Assembly (NCBI RefSeq): GCF_004328625.1
Contig: NZ_CP032229.1
Location: 1,674,001 to 1,738,000 of the forward strand
Source: Streptomyces seoulensis
GTDB taxonomy: Bacteria > Actinomycetota > Actinomycetes > Streptomycetales > Streptomycetaceae
DNA: 64,000 nt
Direction: 5' to 3'
Position 1 is the first letter of the stretch. Each line of letters starts with the position of its first letter. The position numbers were made by a program, and so were the translations under genes. The notes below the pieces were generated by a model, which was not told the origin of the DNA, ran no database searches, and saw nothing but the letters and a program-made list of their open reading frames with translations. Positions 21,545-29,277 of the stretch are shown in pieces.

Positions 21545-21593
21545 GTGGGGGTTCCTTCGTCGTTGAAGGCTGTTGCCGCAGGACTGGGTGCCC

Positions 21594-21613
21594 TTGCTGA
21601 AATGTTTCAGCAA
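21594..21613 (-). promoter_or_regulatory. perfect palindromic operator in the amylase promoter
   Basis: TTGCTGAAA-TG-TTTCAGCAA is a 9-bp perfect inverted repeat with a 2-base centre, 50 bases before the amylase ATG, followed at 21614-21620 by CTTGCGG. It is a LacI-type operator by symmetry. MalR is the likely binder because the gene belongs to the maltodextrin locus. Confidence 0.65.
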
Positions 21614-21637
21614 ACTTGCGGTGACGCAGATGTTAAA

Positions 21638-21665
21638 GGCCCGCTGCCTGAAAAGGCAGCGGGCC
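21638..21665 (-). terminator. aglA terminator
   Basis: Twelve-base perfect arms (21638-21649 and 21654-21665) with a 4-base loop, 38 bases past the aglA stop and upstream of the amylase promoter. It separates the two transcripts. Confidence 0.85.
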
Positions 21666-21702
21666 GTGGGAAGTTGATGCAAGAACTTTCAGAAGGGGGC
21701 CG

Positions 21703-23436
21703 TCAGGCCGTGGTCCACCACACCGTGGTGTCGGCCGGGACCTCGGCCCCGGCGGCACTCTCGGTGATCTCCCCGCTGGCGAGCAGCACCCGCCCGTGCG
21801 CCGGGACGGTCACCGGCGCGCCGGTGGTGTTGGCGACACAGGTGAACTCCCCGCGCCGGAAGGCGAGTACGCCCTCGGGGGCGGGCAGCCACTCGACGCC
21901 GGAGCCCGCGCCGAGCGCCGGCTGTTCGCGCCGGGCGGCGAGCGCGGCCCGGTACAGCTCCAGCGTCGACCCGGCCACGCCGGTCTGCGCCTCGACGCTC
22001 AGCTCGCCCCAGCCCGCCGGCTGCGGCAGCCAGCTGCCCCCGCCGCCGAAGCCGTACGAGGAGCCCTCGCGGGTCCAGGGGATCGGCACCCGGCAGCCGT
22101 CGCGGAAGCCGTCCTGGCCCGCGCCCCGGAAGTAGGCGGGGTCCTGGCGCACCTCGTCGGGCAGGTCGACCACGTCGGGCAGGCCCAGTTCCTCGCCCTG
22201 GTAGAGGTAGGCGGAGCCGGGCAGGGCCAGCATCAGTAGGGTGGCGGCGCGGGCCCGGCGCAGGCCGAGGGCGCGGTCCCCGGCGGTGCGGATCTGGGTA
22301 CCGAGGCCGGGCGGGTTGGCGAAGCGGGTGGCGTGCCGGGTGACGTCGTGGTTGGAGAGCACCCAGGTGGCCGGGGCGTCGACCGGGCGCATCGCGGCGA
22401 GCGTGCGGTCGATGACCTCGCGCAGCTGCTCCGCGTCCCAGTCGGTGCCCAGGTACTGGAAGTTGAACGCCTGGTGCAGCTCGTCGGGGCGGACGTAGTT
22501 GGCGGTCCGCTCGATGGTCGGCGTCCACGCCTCGGCGACGAAAATACGCCCGCCCGTCTCCCGCCCCCGCCCTTCCGCGGAAGGCCCTTCGGGCCCCTCC
22601 TTCTCCGCGTACTCGTCCAGCACCGTGCGCCACTGCCGGTAGACCTCGTGGACGCCCTCCTGGTCGAAGAACGGCATCACGTCGTTGCCCAGCAGCTTGA
22701 GCTGGTCGTGGGCGCCGAGGTCGGGCAGCCCGTCGGCCTTGATCAGGCCGTGGGCGACGTCGATGCGGAAGCCGTCGACGCCCATGTCCAGCCAGAACCG
22801 CAGGATGGACCGGAACTCGTCGCCGACCGCCGGGTGGTTCCAGTTGAAGTCGGGCTGCTCGGGCGCGAAGAGGTGCAGGTACCACTCCCCCGGCGTGCCG
22901 TCCGGCTCGGTGACCCGGGTCCAGGCCGGGCCGCCGAAGATGGACTCCCAGTCGTTGGGCGGGAGTTCGCCGGCCTTCCCCTTGCCGGGGCGGAAGTGGT
23001 ACCGCTCGCGCAGCGGCGAGCCGGGGCCCTCCGCGAGCGCCCGCTTGAACCACTCGTGCTGGTCGGAGGAGTGGTTGGGCACCAGGTCCACGATGATCCG
23101 CAGGGACAGCTCGTGGGCGTCGCGGATCAGCGCGTCGGCGTCCAGCAGGTTGCCGAACATCGGGTCGACCGCGCGGTAGTCGGCCACGTCGTACCCGGCG
23201 TCCGCCTGCGGGGAGGCGTAGAACGGGCTGAGCCAGACGGCGTCCACGCCGAGGTCGCGCAGATAGGGCAGTCTGGCCCGCACGCCGGCCAGGTCGCCCA
23301 TGCCGTCACCGTTGGAGTCGGCGAAGCTGCGCGGATAGACCTGGTAGATCACCGCGCCGCGCCACCAGTCGCGGTGCTGGGCGGCGGGGGCGACGGCGGT
23401 GTCGTCGGCCGGGGCTGCGAGATGCTGCTGGCTCAT
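21703..23436 (-). CDS. aglA: cytoplasmic alpha-glucosidase (GH13)
   Basis: The 577-residue enzyme has no signal peptide. It carries the oligo-1,6-glucosidase/alpha-glucosidase subfamily motifs: IYQVYPRSFADSNGDGMGDL near the start, VDLVPNHSS (region I), Asp226 in VDGFRIDVAHG, Glu302 in FVAEAWTP and Asp364 in LSNHDVTRH. It releases glucose from the maltose and maltodextrins imported by MalEFG. It follows malG with a 57-base gap, so it may be the last gene of the malEFG operon, as in S. coelicolor. An acidic insertion at 278-295 (EKEGPEGPSAEGRGRETGG) may be a loop. Confidence 0.95.
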   Translation of the reverse strand: MSQQHLAAPADDTAVAPAAQHRDWWRGAVIYQVYPRSFADSNGDGMGDLAGVRARLPYLRDLGVDAVWLSPFYASPQADAGYDVADYRAVDPMFGNLLDADALIRDAHELSLRIIVDLVPNHSSDQHEWFKRALAEGPGSPLRERYHFRPGKGKAGELPPNDWESIFGGPAWTRVTEPDGTPGEWYLHLFAPEQPDFNWNHPAVGDEFRSILRFWLDMGVDGFRIDVAHGLIKADGLPDLGAHDQLKLLGNDVMPFFDQEGVHEVYRQWRTVLDEYAEKEGPEGPSAEGRGRETGGRIFVAEAWTPTIERTANYVRPDELHQAFNFQYLGTDWDAEQLREVIDRTLAAMRPVDAPATWVLSNHDVTRHATRFANPPGLGTQIRTAGDRALGLRRARAATLLMLALPGSAYLYQGEELGLPDVVDLPDEVRQDPAYFRGAGQDGFRDGCRVPIPWTREGSSYGFGGGGSWLPQPAGWGELSVEAQTGVAGSTLELYRAALAARREQPALGAGSGVEWLPAPEGVLAFRRGEFTCVANTTGAPVTVPAHGRVLLASGEITESAAGAEVPADTTVWWTTA

Positions 23437-23493
23437 GGCGTCCTTGGTGCGTGACGAGGTTCGGTTCGTGTCTGGTGCGGGTGCGGCGGGGCG

Positions 23494-24414
23494 TCAGCCC
23501 TTGGTTCCGCCCGCGGTGAGGCCGGTGACGAGGTTCTTCTGCACGAGGTAGAAGAACACCGACACCGGTATCGCTATCAGCACCGCGGTCGCGGCCATGT
23601 AGTTCCACTGCGCGTCGTGCTCGCTGACGAAGGTCTGCAGGCCGACCGCGAAGGTGTACTTGGAGTCGTCCAGCATGAAGGTCGTGGCGAACGCGACCTC
23701 GCCGACCGCCGTGATGAAGTTGTAGAACGCGGCGACGGCCAGGCCCGGCCGGGCCAGCGGCAGGATCAGCCGGAAGAAGGTGCCGAACGGGGTGAGCCCG
23801 TCCACCCGGCCCGCCTCGTCGATCTCGAAGGGGATGGTGTCGAAGTACCCCTTGAGCAGCCACGCGCTGTACGGCACGGCGGTGGAGCAGTTGATGAGGA
23901 TCAGCGCCCAGTAGGTGTCGATCAGGCCCAGCTCGCCGAAGATCTCGTACATCGGCACGATCAGGATGGCGATCGGGAACGCCTGGGTGAGCAGCAGGAC
24001 CCACATCAGCGGCTTGTAGCCGGGAAAGCGCATCCGGGAGACGGCGTAGCCGGTGGTGGCGGCGACGAAGACGCCGATGAAGGTGGTGCCGAGCGCCACG
24101 ATCATCGTGGACTTGAACCAGTCGAAGAAGCCGGTGTGCTGGAGCACGAAGGCGTAGTTGGCGAAGCCCATCCGGCCGAAGATGCGGCCGGGGTGCAGGT
24201 AGTCGTCCTTCTCCGGGCCGAGCGACAGGAAGAACAGCCAGGCCACCGGGACCAGCGCGATCAGGCTCGCCAGGACCAGGCCGACGTGCAGCAGGACGGT
24301 GCCCAGCGGGCCGCGCTCGCCGCGCCGGCGGGTCGCGCGGGGCCGGGCGGCGGCCGGCGCGGCGGCGGTGAGGCCGAGTCCGGGTGCGGTCTCGGGGGGT
24401 GTCGTGGTGCTCAT
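23494..24414 (-). CDS. malG: maltodextrin ABC transporter permease MalG
   Basis: This is a 306-residue inner-membrane subunit with six predicted helices. The EAA loop that docks on the ATPase reads PFEIDEAGRVDGLTPFGTFFRLILPLARPGLA. The first helix (TVLLHVGLVLASLIALVPVAWLFFLSL) follows a disordered Ala-rich N-terminus. The ATG at 24414 is chosen because CAGGAG lies upstream; an ATG at 24453 would overlap malF by 20 bases. It pairs with MalF to import maltose/maltodextrins delivered by MalE. No ATPase gene is present here; the general MsiK-type ATPase of Streptomyces is the expected partner. Confidence 0.93.
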   Translation of the reverse strand: MSTTTPPETAPGLGLTAAAPAAARPRATRRRGERGPLGTVLLHVGLVLASLIALVPVAWLFFLSLGPEKDDYLHPGRIFGRMGFANYAFVLQHTGFFDWFKSTMIVALGTTFIGVFVAATTGYAVSRMRFPGYKPLMWVLLLTQAFPIAILIVPMYEIFGELGLIDTYWALILINCSTAVPYSAWLLKGYFDTIPFEIDEAGRVDGLTPFGTFFRLILPLARPGLAVAAFYNFITAVGEVAFATTFMLDDSKYTFAVGLQTFVSEHDAQWNYMAATAVLIAIPVSVFFYLVQKNLVTGLTAGGTKG

Positions 24415-24433
24415 GGCGGCGGCTCCTGCGGCG

Positions 24434-25438
24434 TCAGACGGCGAGCTGGTCATTGCGCTTCAGCCAGCGGAAGTAGAAGGAGGTGAACACGGTCAGGATC
24501 GACAGCAGCAGTACGCCGTACGCGGCGGACTGCGCGAAGTCGCGCGGCTGCTGTCCGAAGCCGAGGAAGTAGGCCCAGGTGACGAGGATCTGGGCGTCCG
24601 GGGCGCCGGTCGGGCCGAACAGCAGGAAGATGATGGCGAACTGGTTGAAGGTCCAGATCACACCGAGCAGGACGACGGTGGAGCTGACCGAGCGCAGTCC
24701 GGGCAGGGTGACGTGCCGGAAGCGCTGCCAGGTGCTCGCGCCGTCCATCTCGGCGGCCTCGTACAGCGAGGAGTCGATGGACTGGAGCCCGCCGAGCAGC
24801 GAGAGCATCATGAACGGCACACCGCACCATGTGTTGACCATGATGGCGGCGAACCGCTGCCAGAAGGTGTCCTCCAGCCACTGCGGCTGGGGCAGGTGCA
24901 GGGCGCCGAGGATCTGGTTGAGCACGCCGGAGTCGGCCAGCATGATCCGCCAGGAGAAGACGGTGACGAAGGTGGGCACCGCCCAGGGCAGCACCAGCAG
25001 CAGCCGGTAGACGGTGCGGCCGCGCAGCTTCTGGTCGAGCATCATCGCGAGGCCGAGTCCGATGACGTAGTGCAGGGTGACGCAGGCGGCGGTCCAGAAC
25101 ACGGTCCACAGGAAGTGCGACCAGAAGCGGTCGTAGGCCGTGGGGCCGAAGAGGATGTCCTGGTAGTTGTCCAGCCCGATGAACTTGTAGGTGGCGTCGA
25201 TGTGGTTGACGCCGATGGTGCGCGCCGAGTTGAGGCTGTTGGCGTCGGTGAGGGTCAGGTAGAAGCCCCGCACCAGCGGGTAGCCCACGAGGACACCGAG
25301 CACGACGACCACGGGCGCGATCATCGCGTACGCGTACCAGTACCTCTGGTAGCCGTTCTTCAGGCGCTGACCGAGACCGGGCCGGGGCGGCCGCTCACCG
25401 CTGCGCCGGCCGGTCGCGCGGTCGATGGCGACTGTCAT
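24434..25438 (-). CDS. malF: maltodextrin ABC transporter permease MalF
   Basis: The 334-residue subunit has a basic N-terminus, about six helices and an EAA loop (DSSLYEAAEMDGASTWQRFRHVTLPGLRS). An extracytoplasmic loop after the first helix (LTDANSLNSARTIGVNHIDATYKFIGLDNYQDIL) is short, unlike the large E. coli MalF loop. It lies 104 bases downstream of malE across a strong intergenic hairpin. It is paired with MalG. Confidence 0.94.
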   Translation of the reverse strand: MTVAIDRATGRRSGERPPRPGLGQRLKNGYQRYWYAYAMIAPVVVVLGVLVGYPLVRGFYLTLTDANSLNSARTIGVNHIDATYKFIGLDNYQDILFGPTAYDRFWSHFLWTVFWTAACVTLHYVIGLGLAMMLDQKLRGRTVYRLLLVLPWAVPTFVTVFSWRIMLADSGVLNQILGALHLPQPQWLEDTFWQRFAAIMVNTWCGVPFMMLSLLGGLQSIDSSLYEAAEMDGASTWQRFRHVTLPGLRSVSSTVVLLGVIWTFNQFAIIFLLFGPTGAPDAQILVTWAYFLGFGQQPRDFAQSAAYGVLLLSILTVFTSFYFRWLKRNDQLAV

Positions 25439-25484
25439 GGTGCGACACCTTCTACAAGTTCGGGGGCGGGCTGGTCACAGGCCG

Positions 25485-25536
25485 GTGGCCGCCGGGTTCC
25501 CCCCATCCCCCACGGCGGGGGGAACCCGGCGGCCAC
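25485..25536 (-). terminator. 20-bp perfect stem in the malE-malF intergenic region
   Basis: The arms 25485-25504 and 25517-25536 are exact 20-base complements around a 12-base loop. It begins just after the malE stop and precedes malF. Read on the malE strand it would act as an attenuator or 3' end stabiliser, giving more MalE than MalFG, as binding proteins need. Confidence 0.85.
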
Positions 25537-25542
25537 ACGGGC

Positions 25543-26817
25543 TCACTTGCTGAAGTCGGGCACCAGCTTGGCGATGGCCAGCTCGGCGTTGCTCAGGCCC
25601 TTGTCCAGCGGCTCCTTGCCCCCGGCCACCTTGGGCAGCTCGGTGTCCAGCGGACCCCACAGGGAGCTGTACTCCGGCAGCGCCGGGCGGGGCTGGGCGG
25701 CGGAGAGCACGCCCTGGTAGCCGGCGATGCCGGGGTCGGCCTTCACCTGGGAGGTGTAGGCGTCGCCGCGGGTCGGCAGCGTGGAGTTCTTGAGCGCGAC
25801 GGTCTCCTGGGACTTGGCCGAGGTCATGAACTTCACGAACTTCAGGGCCGCTTCCTGGTGGGCCTTGTCCGAGCCGGCGTAGACCGAGAGGTTGTGGCCG
25901 CCGGTCGGGGCGCCCGCCTTGCCGGACGAGCCGGCCGGGACGGTGGCGATGCCGAGGTTGGACTTGTCCTTGAAGGCCGAGCCCTTGTAGAAGTTCGTGA
26001 TCTCCCAGGGGCCCTGGATGATCGAGGCGACCTTGCCGTTGACGAACGCGTCCTGGATGTGGGCGTAGGCGTCCGCGGTGGTGTCCGCCTTGTGCAGGCC
26101 CTTGCCGGAGAACGTGCTCTGCCAGGTGCCGTACGCCTTCTTCGCCGGGGCGGAGTCGACGGTGATCTTCTTGGCCGAGGCGTCGACGGTGTCGGTGCCC
26201 TCGCCGTAGAGGAAGCACTGGGCGTAGTACGCCTGGGTGGAGCCCCAGTAGCCGTCGACCTTCGCCTTGTCCTTGACCTTGGCGGCGTCGGCCTTCAGCT
26301 CGTCCCAGGTCTTGGGGGCCTCGGTGATGCCGGCCTTCTTGAACAGGGCCTTGTTGTAGACGAACGCGAGGGTGTCGGTGACCAGCGGCACGCCGTAGGT
26401 CTTGCCCTCGTACTGGGCCTGCTTGATCAGGTTGGGCTCGAACTTGTCCTGCTCGGCCAGGGCGTCGGTGCCGTCCAGCGGCAGGAAGAAGCCCTTCTTG
26501 GCGAAGGCCGGGGTCCAGCCGACCTCGGACCGCAGGATGTCCGGCGCGCCCTTGGAGCCGGCGGCGGTGTCGAACTTGTTCTGCGCCTGGTCGAAGGGCA
26601 CGTTGACGTACTTGACCTTGATGTTCTTGTTGGCGGCCTGGAACTGCTCGACCAGGGCCTTGTACGTCGGCGCCTCATTGGTGGCGTTGGAGGTGTCCCA
26701 CCAGGTGAGGGTCACCGGGCCGTCCGCTTTGCTGTCGCCGTCGTCGCTCCCGCCGCACGCCGTCGCCGTGAGGGCGAGGGACGCAACGAGCGCGGAGGCA
26801 GCTATGCCACGCCGCAT
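25543..26817 (-). CDS. malE: maltose/maltodextrin-binding lipoprotein MalE
   Basis: The 424-residue protein is the extracellular solute-binding lipoprotein of the maltodextrin importer. The lipobox TATAC gives Cys21 as the lipid-modified residue. The rest is a two-lobed family-1 binding fold: VTLTWWDTSNATNEAP at the start, KTYGVPLVTDTLAFVYNKALFKKAG, MTSAKSQETVALKNSTLPTRGDAY and a C-terminal helix. The ATG at 26817 has AAGGAG nearby; the open frame beyond is promoter. It is first of the mal operon, divergent from malR, with operator-like repeats between them. Confidence 0.95.
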   Translation of the reverse strand: MRRGIAASALVASLALTATACGGSDDGDSKADGPVTLTWWDTSNATNEAPTYKALVEQFQAANKNIKVKYVNVPFDQAQNKFDTAAGSKGAPDILRSEVGWTPAFAKKGFFLPLDGTDALAEQDKFEPNLIKQAQYEGKTYGVPLVTDTLAFVYNKALFKKAGITEAPKTWDELKADAAKVKDKAKVDGYWGSTQAYYAQCFLYGEGTDTVDASAKKITVDSAPAKKAYGTWQSTFSGKGLHKADTTADAYAHIQDAFVNGKVASIIQGPWEITNFYKGSAFKDKSNLGIATVPAGSSGKAGAPTGGHNLSVYAGSDKAHQEAALKFVKFMTSAKSQETVALKNSTLPTRGDAYTSQVKADPGIAGYQGVLSAAQPRPALPEYSSLWGPLDTELPKVAGGKEPLDKGLSNAELAIAKLVPDFSK

Positions 26818-26951
26818 GAGTTCTCCTTGAGGGTGAAAAGCCCGAGATTGCAGGGGCGGCCCCGTCTGCCGCCACCCGCGTCGTGCCGACTGCGCCATTG
26901 CCGCGGCCGGGCGACTCGGAACGTAACAGCGTTGTAAGCGCCGCGAAAGAC

Positions 26952-26972
26952 CTTGCAGAAAAAAAGTGCAAG
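26952..26972. promoter_or_regulatory. MalR operator candidate 1
   Basis: CTTGCA (26952-26957) and TGCAAG (26967-26972) form a perfect 6-bp inverted repeat around a 9-base A-rich centre, 135 bases before the malE start. CTTGCAG is shared with the pullulanase promoter. Confidence 0.65.
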
Positions 26973-27055
26973 AAGACGGCCGGGTTACCGTGTCGTGACC
27001 TGCGCCAGACCTTGTCGAAATACTGGTCTACCGCCGGTAGGCGGGTTGACGGACA

Positions 27056-27082
27056 CTTGTGCAAGACTCTGCAAGCTCTTGC
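27056..27082. promoter_or_regulatory. MalR operator candidate 2 (clustered CAAG/CTTG)
   Basis: CTTGTGCAAG (27056-27065) is followed by CTGCAAG (27069-27075) and CTCTTGC. Two TGCAAG direct repeats are 10 bases apart, one helical turn. The GCAAG-CT-CTTGC palindrome spans 27071-27082. Confidence 0.6.
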
Positions 27083-27272
27083 CGCGGGGGGCCGCCGCCG
27101 GGATCATCCCCTTGCGGCCGTGCGCCGGGCGGACCGTCCGGCGGGCACGAGCGACGACATGGCCATGACGGGCCACGAGGGGCAAGGAGCGCGATGACGC
27201 GGCAATCCACGGCGGGCCGTTCGGCCGCCCGCGCACGGCGTCCCGCCGGTGCGCCGGGAGCGGTTCGGCCGG

Positions 27273-27278
27273 TACAGT
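27273..27278 (+). promoter_or_regulatory. -10 hexamer of a probable leaderless malR promoter
   Basis: TACAGT lies 8 bases before the GTG at 27287 with no Shine-Dalgarno. This favours GTG 27287 as a leaderless start over the upstream ATG at 27194. Confidence 0.5.
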
Positions 27279-27286
27279 CCACAGGC

Positions 27287-28321
27287 GTGACCACACGGCT
27301 TGCGGACATCGCTGCGCAGGCGGGGGTGAGCGAAGCGACCGTCAGCCGGGTCCTCAACGGGAAGCCGGGCGTCGCCGCCACCACCCGCCAGTCCGTCCTG
27401 GCCGCCCTGGACGTGCTCGGCTACGAGCGTCCGGTGCGGCTCCGCCAGCGCAGCGAGGGCCTGGTGGGCCTGATCATCCCCGAGCTGGAGAACCCCATCT
27501 TCCCGGCGCTGGCGCAGGTCATCGGCCAGGCGCTGACCGGGCAGGGGTACACCCCGGTGCTGGCCACCCAGACCCCGGGCGGCTCCACCGAGGACGAGCT
27601 GACCGAGATGCTGGTGGACCGGGGGGTGGCCGGGATCATCTACGTCTCCGGGCTGCACGCCGACACCACCGCCGACATGCAGCGCTACGAGCGACTGCGC
27701 GCCCAGGGCGTGCCGTTCGTGCTGGTGGACGGCTTCTCGCCGAAGGTGCAGGCACCTTTCATCTCCCCCGACGACCGGGCCGCGACCACGCTGGCGGTCA
27801 CGCATCTGGTGTCGCTGGGGCACACCCGGATCGGTCTGGCGCTCGGTCCGAAGCGGTTCGTGCCGGTGCAGCGCAAGATCGAGGGCTTCGTCCGCGCGAT
27901 GCAGGACCAGCTGGGGCTGGGCGCGGACATGGTCGCCGAGGAGCTGGTGCAGCACTCGCTGTACACCCTGGAGGGCGGCCAGGCGGCGGCCACCGCGCTC
28001 ATCGAGCGCCGGTGCACGGCCGTCGTGTGCGCCAGCGACATGATGGCGCTCGGCGCGATACGGGCGGCCCGGCAGCTCGGCCTCGACGTGCCGCGCGACG
28101 TGTCGGTGGTCGGCTTCGACGACTCGCCGCTGATCGCGTTCACCGACCCGCCGCTGACCACCGTGCGCAAGCCCGTCCCGGCCATGGGCCAGGCCGCCGT
28201 GCGCACGCTGCTGGAGGAGATCGGCGGAACGCCCGCCCCGCACAGTGAGTTCGTCTTCATGCCGGAGCTGGTGGTGCGTGGGTCCACCGCCTCGGCGCCG
28301 GGCGAGCGTTCGCGCGGCTGA
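27287..28321 (+). CDS. malR: LacI-family maltose regulator MalR
   Basis: The 344-residue repressor starts with the LacI helix-turn-helix TTRLADIAAQAGVSEATVSR followed by VLNGKPGV and the hinge helix. The periplasmic-binding-like effector domain runs from about 62 (GLVGLIIPELENPIFPALA) with DGFSPKVQAPFISPDD, CASDMMALGAIRAARQLG and VGFDDSPL. The GTG at 27287 suits the LacI N-terminus and a -10 lies 8 bases upstream. An ATG at 27194 has a better Shine-Dalgarno (AAGGAG) but would add a 31-residue Ala/Arg-rich tail; it cannot be excluded. It should control malEFG-aglA and probably the amylase and pullulanase genes. Confidence 0.93.
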   Translation: MTTRLADIAAQAGVSEATVSRVLNGKPGVAATTRQSVLAALDVLGYERPVRLRQRSEGLVGLIIPELENPIFPALAQVIGQALTGQGYTPVLATQTPGGSTEDELTEMLVDRGVAGIIYVSGLHADTTADMQRYERLRAQGVPFVLVDGFSPKVQAPFISPDDRAATTLAVTHLVSLGHTRIGLALGPKRFVPVQRKIEGFVRAMQDQLGLGADMVAEELVQHSLYTLEGGQAAATALIERRCTAVVCASDMMALGAIRAARQLGLDVPRDVSVVGFDDSPLIAFTDPPLTTVRKPVPAMGQAAVRTLLEEIGGTPAPHSEFVFMPELVVRGSTASAPGERSRG

Positions 28322-28419
28322 GCCCCCGCCCCGCCAGGCGTTTTCGCGCAGAACATGCGCGGGGGCACCGGCCTTGGGATGATCTGTCGAGCATCCCTTG
28401 TCTGGCAGACTTGGTAGCT

Positions 28420-29277
28420 ATGAGTGACTCGACCGTGACAGGCCCGGACGGCCACCGCGACGAGGTGGCCGTACCGCGGACCGTCGCGGTCCGGGACGGT
28501 GGCGGGGTACGGACCCTGCGCGAGAGGTTCCGCCGTCCCCGGCGCCCCCGGCTGTGGTTCGAGATCCTGCTGATCGGGGCGAGTTACTGGACGTACTCGC
28601 TCATCCGCAACGCCGTCCCGGAGCAGAAGCGCGAGGCGCTGCGCAACGCCGACGCGGTGTGGTGGCTGGAGCACCAACTGGGCATCGCCGTCGAGGCGTC
28701 CGTCAACCACGCGGCCGACTCGGTCGGTTGGCTGATCATCGGCATGAACTACTACTACGCCACACTGCACTTCGTGATCACCATCGCGGTGCTGGTGTGG
28801 CTCTACCGATGGCATCCCGAGCGCTACGCCCCCATCAGACTGGTGCTGTTCGCCACCACGGGCGTGGCCCTCGCCGGGTACTACCTGTTCCCGCTCGCCC
28901 CGCCCCGGCTGATGCGCGGCGGCCACTTCATCGACACCGTGATGGTGCACCAGACCTGGGGCTCGATGGCCTCCGGCGACCTCAAGCACATGTCCAACCA
29001 GTACGCCGCGATGCCGTCCATGCACATCGGGTGGTCGCTGTGGTGCGGGCTGACGGTGTTCGCGCTGGCCTCGGTGCCGTGGGTACGGGTACTGGGGCTG
29101 GCGTACCCGGCGCTGACGCTGCTGGTCATCGTCTCCACCGCCAACCACTTCTGGCTGGACGCGGTCGGCGGGGTGCTGTGCCTCGCCTTCGGGGTGGGGG
29201 TGGCCCGGCTCTGGTACGGCCGGTGGCCGCAGGCGCCCGGAGCCGGGCTGGGTTCCGGCGCGGGTCAGCCCGCGTAG
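28420..29277 (+). CDS. PAP2-family membrane phosphatase
   Basis: This 285-residue integral membrane protein has about five to six helices and the phosphatase motif PSMHIGW with NHFWLDAVGG as the second His-Asp motif. The C-terminal-type domain resembles inositol-phosphorylceramide-synthase-like phosphatases. It probably removes or transfers phosphate on a polyprenyl or lipid phosphate at the membrane face. The ATG at 28420 has no Shine-Dalgarno. It is tail-to-tail with glnE and the two genes overlap by 13 bases. An N-terminal 40-residue Arg/Pro-rich cytoplasmic stretch precedes the first helix. Confidence 0.85.
   Translation: MSDSTVTGPDGHRDEVAVPRTVAVRDGGGVRTLRERFRRPRRPRLWFEILLIGASYWTYSLIRNAVPEQKREALRNADAVWWLEHQLGIAVEASVNHAADSVGWLIIGMNYYYATLHFVITIAVLVWLYRWHPERYAPIRLVLFATTGVALAGYYLFPLAPPRLMRGGHFIDTVMVHQTWGSMASGDLKHMSNQYAAMPSMHIGWSLWCGLTVFALASVPWVRVLGLAYPALTLLVIVSTANHFWLDAVGGVLCLAFGVGVARLWYGRWPQAPGAGLGSGAGQPA

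Larger units (their letters stand above)
26818..27286. promoter_or_regulatory. malE-malR divergent control region
   Basis: The 469 bases between the two starts hold no gene. They carry at least four CTTG/CAAG-type elements, listed separately, and serve both malE (left) and malR (right). In S. coelicolor MalR represses malEFG from this region and maltotriose is the reported inducer; the same is expected here. Confidence 0.7.

Noticed and set aside
27194..27286. An upstream ATG start for malR with a good Shine-Dalgarno
   Set aside because: It would add an Ala/Arg-rich tail before the LacI helix-turn-helix, and a -10 hexamer 8 bases before the GTG at 27287 supports the shorter start; kept as an alternative only.
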